Notes under the pieces: model-generated
What the model was told of the DNA's origin: nothing
The model's input: the letters and a program-made list of their open reading frames with translations, nothing else
Databases searched by the model: none
Position numbers and translations under genes: made by a program
From: Fodinibius sp034521915
GTDB taxonomy: Bacteria; Bacteroidota; Rhodothermia; Balneolales; Balneolaceae
Direction: 5' to 3'
Assembly: GCF_034521915.1 (NCBI RefSeq)
Contig: NZ_JAXHLU010000019.1
Location: 1 to 64,000, forward strand
DNA: 64,000 bases
Shown here: piece after piece, positions 8,153 to 16,842 of the stretch
How the letters are laid out: the number at the start of each line of letters is the position of its first letter
Numbering within the stretch: position 1 is the first letter of the stretch

Positions 8153-8431
8153 ATGTCAGAACAAATACCTAATACACATCAACAACTAAAATTTGCGTTG
8201 GGTATAAATCGGAAAAGTCTGAAAGGATTTGCTAACACTTTAAAGAAACCAGATGGTTCCATAGGAATCTCCCACACTGCTTTAATTCGTGTTGCTCAAG
8301 ACACCGACAAAACACCCTGGATACGTGAAATAATTGAATCAACTATTAATCAAAGCAAAGACAAGCACCCATCTATTTGGGAGGAGTTTTATATCGAAAA
8401 TGACTCAAAGAAAACAACAACAAATAATTAA
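8153..8431 (+). CDS. Cro-like DNA-binding protein
   Basis: 92 aa. The pattern QQLKFALGINRKSLKGFANTL...ISHTALIRVAQDT fits the small single-HTH proteins that open the rightward operon of Bacteroidota temperate elements, where the second helix carries SHTALIRV. It starts 13 bp after an operator and is divergent from the CI-like gene, which is the Cro position. Its tail overlaps the next gene by 32 bp. The role (early switch protein) is inferred from fold and place. Confidence 0.6.
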   Translation: MSEQIPNTHQQLKFALGINRKSLKGFANTLKKPDGSIGISHTALIRVAQDTDKTPWIREIIESTINQSKDKHPSIWEEFYIENDSKKTTTNN

Positions 8432-8657
8432 TGCGATTGATGGGTTAGCTTATCAATTAAATCTCATCAAATCGCTGGTTACAGATACATTACCAGAAAA
8501 CGACTGGATTGCTGTCAAGGAGTTTGCTTTAATCACGAGATTAAAGCCAAAAACCATAACTAATTATGCTGGTAAAGGGCTTATAAAAAAAATTAAAAAG
8601 AACAGAAACGGCCAGTACTTAATCCATATTTCGGAGTTAACAAATTGGCAAGAATAA
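8400..8657 (+). CDS. Small HTH protein (excisionase/MerR-like)
   Basis: 85 aa from the ATG at 8400, which follows a GGGAGGAG ribosome site at 8380-8387 inside the previous gene. The C-terminal half (DWIAVKEFALITRLKPKTITNYAGKGLIKKIKKNRNGQYLIHISEL) is a winged HTH of the excisionase type: a helix pair that chooses a column, then a basic wing. It may be an excisionase or early regulator. The next gene overlaps it by 13 bp. Confidence 0.6.
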   Translation: MTQRKQQQIINAIDGLAYQLNLIKSLVTDTLPENDWIAVKEFALITRLKPKTITNYAGKGLIKKIKKNRNGQYLIHISELTNWQE

Positions 8658-8842
8658 CCAAGACTGTTCACTCTAAAGAACTAAGAACTTCTATTTGGGG
8701 ACTTGCAGCACTAATAGATGAAGAAGTTTCACTGCATAATTATTCCAACCTAATATTGGATAAAAGACACACTGATATAAAGGCAGTAGCAATCATACTT
8801 GCTGACGCAAAACGTAAACTTAACCGATTGATCTTACCATAG
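8645..8842 (+). CDS. Small early protein, unknown
   Basis: 65 aa starting at TTG 8645, overlapping the previous gene; no ATG is available in frame. The sequence is helical and basic at both ends (MARITKTVHSKEL and DAKRKLNRLIL). I do not recognise it. It belongs to the early operon by tight packing (14 bp before the primase). Confidence 0.45.
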   Translation: MARITKTVHSKELRTSIWGLAALIDEEVSLHNYSNLILDKRHTDIKAVAIILADAKRKLNRLILP

Positions 8843-8856
8843 GTCAATGTACCTGA

Positions 8857-9624
8857 TTGACATTTACAGAAGCGGTATCTCGCATTAAAGAACTTGCCTC
8901 CAGTGAGATAATTGATATCATCTCTGAACGCATTTCTTTAAAAAAATCCGGCAATTACTATAAAAGTTGCTGCCCGTTCCATGACGAAAAATCACCTTCA
9001 TTTTATGTGTCTGAAGTTAAAGGCACCTATAAATGTTATGGCTGTGGTCAATGGGGTGATGCAATTGATTTCATAAGCAAATATGATGGTTTTACTTTTA
9101 AAGAAGTCATCTACTTATTGGCTGACCGGTATCACCTAAGCATTTCAAAAAAAAGTAGGCAGAAATACCAAAATGCTTATAAAAAAGCTGATGAAATCAT
9201 CCCCGGATTTTCCTCTATCAAAGCCGAGATATCTAAAGCCAAAAAAGTTTATGCAGTTTTCAATACGGCTAATGCACCATTCACCCCTTCCATATCAATA
9301 GATGGTAGCCTAAGCCAAGAAGCTGCAAATCTTTTAAAAAAAAGAACCGATACTATTGTCTTTTCAGTAGAATCGCCGCAATGGAATCAACTCCGCCGAT
9401 CAATCTACACGGCCTTATCAGCTGGCCTTGATGTCTTCATTGTTCCAATTAATTCCAATAAACCCCAAGAAATGGACTGGATGGACTATTTCCTATCTAA
9501 GCTGGAGTCGGGAGTTGAAAGAAAAGATGTAATAAAACTGGTAGCTGCCATTCCGGATAACATTACCCGCTCCTGTTATGTGACCTATTTCACACAAAAC
9601 TTTAAAGAAATTACTCAATTATGA
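8857..9624 (+). CDS. CHC2 zinc-finger primase-like protein
   Basis: 255 aa, start TTG 8857 directly after an in-frame stop. Residues 35-75 hold CCPFHDEKSPSF and CYGCG, the CHC2 zinc finger of DnaG-type primases (Cys-x2-His...Cys-x2-Cys), then the usual GDAIDF helix. The C-terminal part has a weak TOPRIM look (ALSAGLDVFIVPIN, as in the last DnaG TOPRIM strand) but I cannot find the catalytic Glu/DxD residues. It may recognise template DNA and work with the helicase whose gene overlaps its stop by four bases. Confidence 0.8.
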   Translation: MTFTEAVSRIKELASSEIIDIISERISLKKSGNYYKSCCPFHDEKSPSFYVSEVKGTYKCYGCGQWGDAIDFISKYDGFTFKEVIYLLADRYHLSISKKSRQKYQNAYKKADEIIPGFSSIKAEISKAKKVYAVFNTANAPFTPSISIDGSLSQEAANLLKKRTDTIVFSVESPQWNQLRRSIYTALSAGLDVFIVPINSNKPQEMDWMDYFLSKLESGVERKDVIKLVAAIPDNITRSCYVTYFTQNFKEITQL

Positions 9625-11936
9625 TAAAGCAGTTATTTAACGCCGATTTTTGGCGTTGGTATTTACGAAAAGAATTTGACGAGTTTAAAAACCTGAACGA
9701 TTCTATCACCCTTATTGAGGGGATTAAAAATGTATTTGATACAACAAAATCGCATTCTGTTTTAAGTATTAACCTTGAAACGGAAATTTGCAAAGATTCG
9801 GAAGGCAATGAATTCAACATTATCGAATTCATTGCAATAAAAACGAATAATGAACGGAAATTCGCCCTTATTGAAACCGAAGTTGATTATGAACGCTGGC
9901 TGGCCATAAAAATCAGAGAAAATGCGGCCAAAGAATATGAACGGGACTTTGATAATTACCAGTGGGTTCGCAAACGGGGTGGCGAAAAGGTAGTCGTTAC
10001 GGAATTTGATCTCATACTGGAGTCCATTATCGAAAAATGGAATCCGGAGAAAAAAGAATGGGAACGCACCTATATTGGCCAGCTTCGCTACCTGCGAGGT
10101 GGCATACCTATTTATAAACCCTTCAACTTTGAACCCGTTCAAACCCATAGCGTGGAAGAATTCTCAAAAAGCGTATGGAATAAAGACGTACTTCAGGTAA
10201 AAAACATGAAGAATGAGGACATGCGAAGCTTTTGGCTGCATGTAAATCTGGAATTCAAACCACGAATCGTCAGAGAATTTGATCACTTTGGGTTCATCAC
10301 CTTTGAAAACAATCGCTATATGCTTTCTGGTAACGCCCTTGTTCGTTTTCCAAAGAAACCGACGGACCAAATTAGGCTAATTTCTCAGCAAGATGGGGCC
10401 TTTCCGGTTGGGGATAACAAATTTCTGAAGCCACCGGAGGACGTCGTTCATTTGCCTAATTTCGAATTAGGGGTGCCAAATTCAGATGGATTTTTCAGCA
10501 GGGCCGAAAATAAGCTCTACAATGATTATGAGTTTTATGAAAAACTAATGGAAGTTGAAGACAATTTTTGCGGTATGGTTGGGGGCACTTCAGAATACAG
10601 AAATTGGGGGAAGATCATCATCGCTTACGTCTTCTCGTTCGTGTTTTTTGATGAAATCTATGCCCATTACAAACATATCATCTTCCTGTATTTTTACGGA
10701 GAGGGAAACGTCGGTAAAGGTGAGATGGCAAAGCTTATTCAGGATTTTTTTGGAATAAATCACCTGGATAGTTTGAACACTCCACCGGCTCGATCCGTTG
10801 ATGAAGCCTTGGAACAAAAATCCCAAATTCCTCAATGGATAGACGAACACGTACCTCAAGTTCCTGGTAAAAAAGCCAAGATTGATGATCAGGTATGGAA
10901 CTCCTGGTTTGAATTAAAACCACGGCCAACCAACATTAAGAAGGGCAATAAATGGGGAAAGGAGCATAAAACGGTACGAACCATGCCGCTTTTTTGCAGT
11001 AATTTCCTGCCAGCCACAGATCATCTTCTTAGCCGTTCGCTTATCATTCATTACAGCAAGAAAACCCGTGGCCCTGAAAAACATGTGAAGGAGCTTATAA
11101 ATGACCGGGTAACTCTTCAGTATTTGATGCTCTCTTTTCTAAAAAACTATTACCAGCTAAACCGGAAAGACTTTATTGCGGATTTAGAACGGCAACGGCT
11201 AAAATTAAAAGAGGCCATTAAGGAAGAACTGGGTGATAAAATGAAAGATGTTGTACTTCAGGACAGGCAAATCAACCAGTTTGCTGCCCTTTTAACCGTT
11301 TATTATTGGCTGAATCCGGAGTACCGTTCCATTATTTCACGTTCATTGGAAGAAATTGACGAAATCGAGAGTGATTATAAAAATGATGACTCCTACATCA
11401 GGTATCAGACTACACGTATTAATGAGCAAATTGAAGGAATCACAGGCACTGTCCTGTTCCAGTTTGCACGAGATGAAGTGGTTAAAACCGCCCTTCGCTA
11501 CTCATCCCAAGATCCATTAACCGAATTCATTGAAACGATAGGCACCCTGATCCAATCGTTAAAGGTAACCATGCATCATTTCAACTGGACAAAGGACGGT
11601 ACACTCAAAATTTGGGCCAAGGCATTGTGGGATATCTATGAATATGAGAAAAGAGGAACCGATGGTATGGTTAGACGGGAAATTGTGGACGAGAAGCTTC
11701 GAGATTTAAGCGAACTGACCCCGGAAGGTGAATTAAAGGTGGTAAACTGGACGATTACCGACAGTTACAGCAATATTAAGACGGATACGATCCGGCAGCG
11801 AGGCTATTACATTCGGAAAGCGGTAGAAAATGAGCTGTTTCGCAACGCCTTTAACTGGGAGAAGTTTAAACCAGTTGGCAGTCCAACCTGGACAGGAAAC
11901 ACGGAACCGGTAGGCAGTGAAGTAGCTCCGTTCTGA
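9621..11936 (+). CDS. Phage-type primase-helicase (D5/DUF5906-like)
   Basis: 771 aa. The ATG overlaps the primase stop (ATGA). A P-loop GEGNVGKGE at about residues 368-376 and an acidic Walker B in QIPQWIDEHV at about 405 mark an SF3/D5-type replicative helicase of the DUF5906 class. MPLFCSNFLPATDHLLSRSL, about 50 residues on, supplies the sensor Asn and an Arg finger. The N-terminal 300 residues are alpha/beta and unassigned. Together with the CHC2 protein it would open and prime the viral origin. A terminator overlaps its stop codon and the iteron cluster follows. Confidence 0.82.
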   Translation: MIKQLFNADFWRWYLRKEFDEFKNLNDSITLIEGIKNVFDTTKSHSVLSINLETEICKDSEGNEFNIIEFIAIKTNNERKFALIETEVDYERWLAIKIRENAAKEYERDFDNYQWVRKRGGEKVVVTEFDLILESIIEKWNPEKKEWERTYIGQLRYLRGGIPIYKPFNFEPVQTHSVEEFSKSVWNKDVLQVKNMKNEDMRSFWLHVNLEFKPRIVREFDHFGFITFENNRYMLSGNALVRFPKKPTDQIRLISQQDGAFPVGDNKFLKPPEDVVHLPNFELGVPNSDGFFSRAENKLYNDYEFYEKLMEVEDNFCGMVGGTSEYRNWGKIIIAYVFSFVFFDEIYAHYKHIIFLYFYGEGNVGKGEMAKLIQDFFGINHLDSLNTPPARSVDEALEQKSQIPQWIDEHVPQVPGKKAKIDDQVWNSWFELKPRPTNIKKGNKWGKEHKTVRTMPLFCSNFLPATDHLLSRSLIIHYSKKTRGPEKHVKELINDRVTLQYLMLSFLKNYYQLNRKDFIADLERQRLKLKEAIKEELGDKMKDVVLQDRQINQFAALLTVYYWLNPEYRSIISRSLEEIDEIESDYKNDDSYIRYQTTRINEQIEGITGTVLFQFARDEVVKTALRYSSQDPLTEFIETIGTLIQSLKVTMHHFNWTKDGTLKIWAKALWDIYEYEKRGTDGMVRREIVDEKLRDLSELTPEGELKVVNWTITDSYSNIKTDTIRQRGYYIRKAVENELFRNAFNWEKFKPVGSPTWTGNTEPVGSEVAPF

Positions 11937-11951
11937 GCTATTTTTTTATTT
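11923..11951 (+). terminator. Intrinsic terminator overlapping the helicase stop
   Basis: TAGCTC-CGTTCT-GAGCTA forms a 6-bp stem and loop, with TTTTTTTATTT directly after. The TGA stop lies in the right arm. It closes the early replication operon. Confidence 0.7.
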
Positions 11952-11986
11952 AAAAGAATAGAATCGTAGAAAAAGGTATAAATCTA

Positions 11987-12269
11987 TGTTTCAATGTTTC
12001 AAAATACTAAAAACACACTTAATGATACTTTAAACTCACTTTTTTATGAAACATTTACTGAAACTTTTATGAAACACCATGAAACATTCTCTTCTTTTAA
12101 AGAAACAGCGATGTTTCAATTCTGTTTCAAAAGAAAATTAGGTAACCCATTGAAATTATTAACCCAATTTTGTTGAACGAATGGCCTTGAAACAGGCATG
12201 TTTCAAAAAATGTTTCATAAAAATCGTTCTTTAATAGCACATGAACGCTGTTTTTAAGGATTTGAAACA
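11987..12269. repeat. Iteron cluster TGTTTCA/TGAAACA, candidate replication origin
   Basis: Eleven perfect copies of the heptamer lie in 283 bp of AT-rich non-coding DNA. Forward: 11987, 11995, 12112, 12123, 12199, 12211. Reverse: 12047, 12070, 12080, 12188, 12263. Near-copies are at 12059 and 12101. Neighbours are often 10-12 bp apart, about one helical turn, as in initiator-bound iterons. The stretch follows the primase-helicase and precedes a small DNA-binding gene. An origin is the most natural reading; a large operator is the alternative. No gene fits in 11952-12335. Confidence 0.65.
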
Positions 12270-12335
12270 TTTTGTTGGAATAAAATGAGTTTTAAGGCAA
12301 AAATTTTAAACAAACACCCCTAATGAGGAGCCACT

Positions 12336-12575
12336 ATGCAACCAAAAAAATCCATACAGGAAGTTATTGACCAGCAAGTAATGACCATTAAAGAAGCCCA
12401 GGTATATGTAGAAGAAAAAACAGGGATGAAAAGCAGCTTGTTTTATGACTGCGTGCGTCCGGAACTAACTCCTCGCCCTATGGCTATGAATAGGAGAACT
12501 AACAAACCAGCCCATTTTGTTGTAACAAAAGAACAGGTTGACCAGATTATCTACAACATGAAGAAGAATTATTGA
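12336..12575 (+). CDS. Small DNA-binding protein next to iterons
   Basis: 79 aa with a good ribosome site (GAGGAG, 9 bp before ATG). VMTIKEAQVYVEEKTGMKSSLFYDCVRPEL resembles the first helices of an excisionase/HTH fold, and a basic middle (MNRRTNKPAHFVV) may form the wing. It sits alone between the iteron region and the late block. It could bind the iterons or act as a late regulator; neither is proven by sequence. Confidence 0.5.
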   Translation: MQPKKSIQEVIDQQVMTIKEAQVYVEEKTGMKSSLFYDCVRPELTPRPMAMNRRTNKPAHFVVTKEQVDQIIYNMKKNY

Positions 12576-12728
12576 ATAAAATGAATTCCATTTAACTCAA
12601 TAAATTCCATCCAATTTTATGTTTCTTTTAAAAATATTCACCTCTTCCTGTACGCTCATATCGTTCTAACGGTCATTTAAATCCGTTTTTTTCTTGCTTA
12701 ATCTGTGTTCGAACCAAACAGAACACAG

Positions 12729-13457
12729 ATGGCAGAAACCTCCGAACACATTAACGATTCAACTATTGAGCAGCCAAAAGGTGGAGCAACAAAGGCTACA
12801 CGTGGGCGGCCACCGGCCGAATTTTACTCTAATTCGATGCATGGCCAACCAAGCTTTTCGGTTGCCGGTAATTACTACCACGAACGCTGCCTTCAGCTGG
12901 AAGGGCAATTAAACGATGCAAATCGAAAAAACCAGCAAATTACTGATGAGCTTTTTCAAGCCAGAAAAGACTTGTCTCAAGATAAAACGGAATTACTGTT
13001 AGCCCATCAAAATGAGATTGCCAGACTCAAAGAAGAGTCCCGGGATAAGGTCGATGGACTAAAGGAAACGTACCAGACCAAGATCAGTGTGCTTGAGAAG
13101 GAAATTGAACAGTTGGATCGAGAGCAGTTTAAAAAAGACCTGGAATATCAAACTTCTCAACAGTCTCCCGGTAACCAGCTTACTGAGCATTTTTTAAAAA
13201 AAGCCCCCGACCTGATAGATACTTTTGGTGGGGTCATCAGTATTATCGCCGGACAAAGACATGGTTTAGGTCCTTTTGGAATGACTTCAACCCCGGATGT
13301 TAACACTTCTCACACCTTTGAAACACATCCTTCTGAGACTTCTGAGTCCACTGCTGATGAAGAAGATTCAATACATCAAGGCCCAACTGAATCCCAGGAT
13401 ACAGCGCCCAAGAAGCAGCAAAGTAAGAATCTGGAAAATAGTAACACGGGCCAATAA
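12729..13457 (+). CDS. Coiled-coil protein, first gene of late block
   Basis: 242 aa from ATG 12729; an in-frame GTG at 12705 would add eight residues. N-terminus polar (TKATRGRPPAEFYS, an AT-hook-like RGRP), then a long coiled coil at about residues 55-150 rich in Glu/Lys/Gln (KEESRDKVDGLKETYQTK), a short hydrophobic patch (VISIIAGQRHGLGP) near residue 180, and an acidic Ser/Thr tail. It could be a scaffold or genome-binding protein of the virion. No family recognised. Confidence 0.55.
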   Translation: MAETSEHINDSTIEQPKGGATKATRGRPPAEFYSNSMHGQPSFSVAGNYYHERCLQLEGQLNDANRKNQQITDELFQARKDLSQDKTELLLAHQNEIARLKEESRDKVDGLKETYQTKISVLEKEIEQLDREQFKKDLEYQTSQQSPGNQLTEHFLKKAPDLIDTFGGVISIIAGQRHGLGPFGMTSTPDVNTSHTFETHPSETSESTADEEDSIHQGPTESQDTAPKKQQSKNLENSNTGQ

Positions 13458-13459
13458 GT

Positions 13460-13885
13460 ATGTACAACTCCTATAAGAATTTAATACAGTCTGCTTTGGA
13501 TTTTATGAGTCTCGACTCACCTTCAGCTGCCCGGTACGTTAAATACGCCCGTGCAGTTCAAACCCAAGTTGAGATCATCCGAAAGGTGGAGAATAGAACG
13601 CTGACTCTATCAGACTGGATCAATATGGCTATCGAATTAGGTAGACGGGCACTGGAAAGAGACATAGGCGCAAGACGAATTGCAGAAAGCATATATCCCC
13701 TTGTGGATGGATCCGGGCAATTTTCAAGCTACGCCAAAATCTCTGCCGGTGCCGCTACCCATCTTTTGCTGCTTTGGTCGGGCACGTTCGGGACACTCAG
13801 GCCAGAAGAAAAAGCACTTCTTGTAGATGTGATCGCCGAGTTACAAAAACTGTATCTGACTCGAAACCCACAAAGCCCAAAATAG
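13460..13885 (+). CDS. Unknown helical protein of the virion block
   Basis: 141 aa starting 2 bp after the previous stop. Predicted mostly helical (LIQSALDFMSLDSPSAARYVKYARAVQTQVEIIRKV), without a signal peptide. One moderately hydrophobic stretch lies in the middle (ISAGAATHLLLLWSGTF). It ends in TRNPQSPK, one of several NP-type tails in this element. Function unknown; tight packing makes it part of the same late operon. Confidence 0.5.
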   Translation: MYNSYKNLIQSALDFMSLDSPSAARYVKYARAVQTQVEIIRKVENRTLTLSDWINMAIELGRRALERDIGARRIAESIYPLVDGSGQFSSYAKISAGAATHLLLLWSGTFGTLRPEEKALLVDVIAELQKLYLTRNPQSPK

Positions 13886-14107
13886 ATGAGCATAGTAGAA
13901 ACCAAATCTATTTCCCAAATCCGTGGTCAAAATTATTCGGAGGCGATGGAAAATGGGATTACCGCTATTACCCTTAACGGAGAGTTCGTTGGGGTGTTAA
14001 TTACCTGTGATTCACCCGTCCCCGCAATGGCGAAACTGAACCACAAAAGACTTTTAGATAATCCCGTGCACACGGTAACCGAGTTAGCCAAACAGGTGCT
14101 CGGATAA
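13886..14107 (+). CDS. Small protein with Phd-like N-terminal pattern
   Basis: 73 aa, starting directly after the previous stop. SISQIRGQNYSEAMENGITAITLNGEFVGVLIT has the strand-helix-strand rhythm of the Phd/YefM antitoxin fold, but no toxin gene is adjacent and similarity is weak. It may be a regulator or structural protein. Its TAA overlaps the ATG of the transglutaminase-like gene by one base. Confidence 0.45.
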   Translation: MSIVETKSISQIRGQNYSEAMENGITAITLNGEFVGVLITCDSPVPAMAKLNHKRLLDNPVHTVTELAKQVLG

Positions 14108-15120
14108 TGCAGAGCGGCTACGTAAACATATTACCAGATACCCAACAGCAAACCGTCAGGGCAAGGTCTGTGGATGCTTCTTTGGGAGCATCCACAGTAC
14201 CACTTTCTACCCGGCGTGTGGCTTATCCCGGTGTTGATGGCGTATTATCTGCTTCCTCTCGGCTCGTGACCAAGTACACCGGTGATGAACGCATTCGCTC
14301 CCTTGCTTTGAAAATCACAAGCACCATCCGTAGGCACCGGCTAACCGGACAACCGGATCTGCGAAATATTGACGCCATTGCCTCCGCTATTTACAAATGG
14401 ATGGTTCGTAACGTGAATTACGTTCGTGACCCGTGGGATGTGGAACGCCTTCAATCTCCTTTTGTCACCATTACACAGCGGGCCGGAGACTGTGATGATC
14501 ATGCCATTTTGGGGGCAGCGCTCCTGCAAAGTTTAGGCATTCAAACCGGTTTTAGAATCGTATCGAGAACCGGTCGGCACTTTGATCACATTTACGCCGT
14601 CTATCACTCACCAGCGGGCTGGAAGTCGTTCGATACGACGGTTCTAAAATACCCCGGATACGTGTTTGACGAGCGTCTGATCAAAAAATCCCGCCACGTA
14701 ACCAATGCTATGCCAGAAGGGTTAGGCATTGACCCGATTACGCTTTTGACCACCGCCACAACGATGGCCAGCACGGGGATGACACTAAAGAATACCCTAT
14801 CTAACATTTTTGGAGCCAAGGATAAGGATGAACGCCAGCTTCGTGGGACGCTCCGTGATTATTTAATGCAACGTGGCGTGAAGTCCGAAGTGATCAGTCT
14901 TTCCCAGAAGGATAATGCTACGCTTCAGCGATACGCACAAATCATTGATGAACTTGGTGCTCCAGCCATTCAAAGACTCAACCGGTACGGTCAGCTTTCC
15001 GAGGTTTGGGTATCTGAGCAACGATCATCTAACAAAACCAAAAAAATGGGGCTATATGCCGGACTTGCCATTGGAACGCTTGTTCTGATCGGTGGTGGGT
15101 ACATGCTCCTAAAACCATAG
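14107..15120 (+). CDS. Transglutaminase-like cysteine peptidase with C-terminal anchor
   Basis: 337 aa. The papain-like triad of transglutaminase-fold enzymes is visible: Cys in RAGDCDDHA (about residue 129), His in RHFDHIYAVYH (about 162) and Asp in SFDTTV (about 177). These enzymes cleave or cross-link amide bonds. The last 22 residues (GLYAGLAIGTLVLIGGGYMLLK) form a single membrane helix, as in several neighbours. The N-terminus MQSGYVNILPDT shares the SGY...D motif of other proteins here. A role in virion assembly, or in crossing peptidoglycan at entry, is plausible. Confidence 0.75.
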   Translation: MQSGYVNILPDTQQQTVRARSVDASLGASTVPLSTRRVAYPGVDGVLSASSRLVTKYTGDERIRSLALKITSTIRRHRLTGQPDLRNIDAIASAIYKWMVRNVNYVRDPWDVERLQSPFVTITQRAGDCDDHAILGAALLQSLGIQTGFRIVSRTGRHFDHIYAVYHSPAGWKSFDTTVLKYPGYVFDERLIKKSRHVTNAMPEGLGIDPITLLTTATTMASTGMTLKNTLSNIFGAKDKDERQLRGTLRDYLMQRGVKSEVISLSQKDNATLQRYAQIIDELGAPAIQRLNRYGQLSEVWVSEQRSSNKTKKMGLYAGLAIGTLVLIGGGYMLLKP

Positions 15121-15122
15121 AT

Positions 15123-15545
15123 ATGAGTAGAAGCGGATATATAACAACCATGAATGACACCGTAATTGGTGAGGAGGACTCAGGTTTTGCTGTTTCCCTC
15201 AGTCCGGGTTTAGGCAACTGGGAAGAGACCGATCCATGCCGATACGCCAATCAAAGCTGTAAAGGCAAAATGTTCGGCAAACTAAAAAGCTGTCGCCGTC
15301 AACGAGAAAAAAGTCAGGCGCTCTGTAAAGCCAATGAAGCCTCTATTGTAAAGAAAGCCGAGTGGGAAGGCCAGCGTGAAGAAATGATGCAAGCGCTCCA
15401 AACCAATCTTACTACCACTGCCACTCATCAGAAAACGGCAAACTCGGCTATGAAATCCGGTGTCGCCCTCGGTGGTGTTGCCTTGGTAGGCGCATTGGCG
15501 TTTGTGCTGATCAAGCGAAAAAAGAAATCAAAGAACTCTAAATAA
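15123..15545 (+). CDS. Tail-anchored putative virion membrane protein
   Basis: 140 aa. N-terminus SGYITTMNDT closely matches SGYVNILPDT of the preceding protein, then GLG. The middle is charged and carries four Cys (DPCRYANQSCKGKMFGKLKSC and QALCKA), perhaps metal- or disulfide-bound. A C-terminal helix (SGVALGGVALVGALAFVLI) is followed by a strongly basic tail (KRKKKSKNSK). This suggests an integral protein of a viral inner membrane. Function unknown. Confidence 0.6.
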   Translation: MSRSGYITTMNDTVIGEEDSGFAVSLSPGLGNWEETDPCRYANQSCKGKMFGKLKSCRRQREKSQALCKANEASIVKKAEWEGQREEMMQALQTNLTTTATHQKTANSAMKSGVALGGVALVGALAFVLIKRKKKSKNSK

Positions 15546-15553
15546 ACCCCCCG

Positions 15554-15886
15554 ATGATTCTAAAACCCAGTGGATATGAAAGCTTTGATGCGCTGAACCA
15601 GGTAGCCGCAACGAATCCGGTAACTACGCAAAAGACCACCAAATTTGGCTCTGCTATCACCAGTATAAATGACCTGCTCCGAACCGCTACGGACACCTTG
15701 GTTACCGTAGATGGAGTAATTAATAAAGGGGGCAACCGGTCAGGTGGTTCCCAAGCTCCGGCGGCACATTATCCGGGGCAGGGCGCAGCGCCATCGCCCG
15801 GATCAAACGATATGATAAAATACGCTGCCATAGCAGGAGTCGCTATTGGTGGCGGGTTTATTCTGCTTAAAGCGCTAAAGAAGTAA
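15554..15886 (+). CDS. Tail-anchored putative virion membrane protein
   Basis: 110 aa. N-terminus LKPSGYESFDALNQ, a Gly/Pro/Ala-rich low-complexity linker near residues 55-85 (QAPAAHYPGQGAAPSPG), then a C-terminal membrane helix (YAAIAGVAIGGGFILLKALKK). The end is nearly the same as that of the peptidoglycan-binding protein downstream (GIAIGGLFVLVKK). Nothing enzymatic is visible. It is likely a small structural protein anchored in the viral membrane. Confidence 0.55.
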   Translation: MILKPSGYESFDALNQVAATNPVTTQKTTKFGSAITSINDLLRTATDTLVTVDGVINKGGNRSGGSQAPAAHYPGQGAAPSPGSNDMIKYAAIAGVAIGGGFILLKALKK

Positions 15887-15888
15887 GC

Positions 15889-16158
15889 ATGGAAACCGCA
15901 CGAATTTCAACCTATGTAGATGGAGGTGTTCCGGGCGTGATGAGTGCCGTGGTTATGGCAGGCGGTGAAGAAGCCGCGTACTCCCAGCCGGATATTGAGA
16001 TCACCGATGTTGGGGAAGGCAAAAAAAGCGCATCTCAATCATTATGTGAACGCATCGAAGCCCAACCGATATCCATTTCGCAGTGGCTTCAGCAGCATCA
16101 AAAAACACTCCTGATAGTTGGCGGGCTGTACCTCGGCTATCGGGTAATCATAAAATAA
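15889..16158 (+). CDS. Tail-anchored putative virion membrane protein
   Basis: 89 aa starting 2 bp after the previous stop. It has the shared layout: a short N-terminal motif (STYVDGGVPGVM), a soluble middle of about 45 residues, and a C-terminal helix (TLLIVGGLYLGYRVIIK). No family recognised. It is too small for an enzyme; a structural or assembly role is inferred from context. Confidence 0.55.
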   Translation: METARISTYVDGGVPGVMSAVVMAGGEEAAYSQPDIEITDVGEGKKSASQSLCERIEAQPISISQWLQQHQKTLLIVGGLYLGYRVIIK

Positions 16159-16164
16159 CACCCT

Positions 16165-16842
16165 ATGCAATCCAGCTACACAGATACCGGTTTTGGCGGC
16201 CTAACTTTGTCCAGCAATATCATCAGTTCAGATAGTGCTGAGCTCCGCATTATTGGACGAAACCCCTCATCGGGAAATCCGGCAAGCGGGATTCCATTTT
16301 CGCTGGATCTGGAAATCGAAACCTTCCGCAATTGGGGAAAAGTGCTGTTTGTACCATTTTTGGCCAGTTGGGGACAATGCCCCGACGCACTGGTTGTGGC
16401 TCGTTCCCATCAAAGCGGGCAGGTTTTGGGTGTCCAGCGTTTTCGCACGTCCATGATGGATAATTGCCGTGCGCAGGCGCGACTTGTGTTTGACCGCTCG
16501 TTTATGCCGAATTCCGGTCATAAGGTGGTGTTTGAATTGTACCCCGATGGAGTGGACACCAGTAATCTTTCAGCAAAGGATATGATTGACAAATCCATGC
16601 CTATATCGCTGGATTTGGGCGTGGAAGAAGGACAAAAGTCAGGGGTGTATTCTCCCCCCACCGAGTCCTGGTATAAAATGCCGGAACTGGGTCCCGGATC
16701 TACTCTTGGTGAGGTTAACACGCTCCTTAAACGTGTGATTGTGATTGCCGGTGTGGGCGCAGGACTGTATTTCTTGGCTCCCATGCTTCCCGGACTACGG
16801 GCCGGAGTCAAAGCCTTAGCACCAAAAGGGAGTTCCCAATGA
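16165..16842 (+). CDS. Beta-rich tail-anchored protein, spike/penton candidate
   Basis: 225 aa. N-terminus SSYTDTGFGGLTL is a variant of the shared motif. Residues 20-135 are strand-rich (AELRIIGRN, PFSLDLEIETF, GKVLFVPFLASW, ARLVFDRSF, HKVVFELYP), consistent with one beta-sandwich. A hydrophobic helix (RVIVIAGVGAGLYFLAPML) lies near residue 195, followed by a basic tail. A jelly-roll or Ig-like domain on a membrane stalk would suit a vertex or membrane-capsid linker. It overlaps the next gene by four bases. Confidence 0.5.
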   Translation: MQSSYTDTGFGGLTLSSNIISSDSAELRIIGRNPSSGNPASGIPFSLDLEIETFRNWGKVLFVPFLASWGQCPDALVVARSHQSGQVLGVQRFRTSMMDNCRAQARLVFDRSFMPNSGHKVVFELYPDGVDTSNLSAKDMIDKSMPISLDLGVEEGQKSGVYSPPTESWYKMPELGPGSTLGEVNTLLKRVIVIAGVGAGLYFLAPMLPGLRAGVKALAPKGSSQ

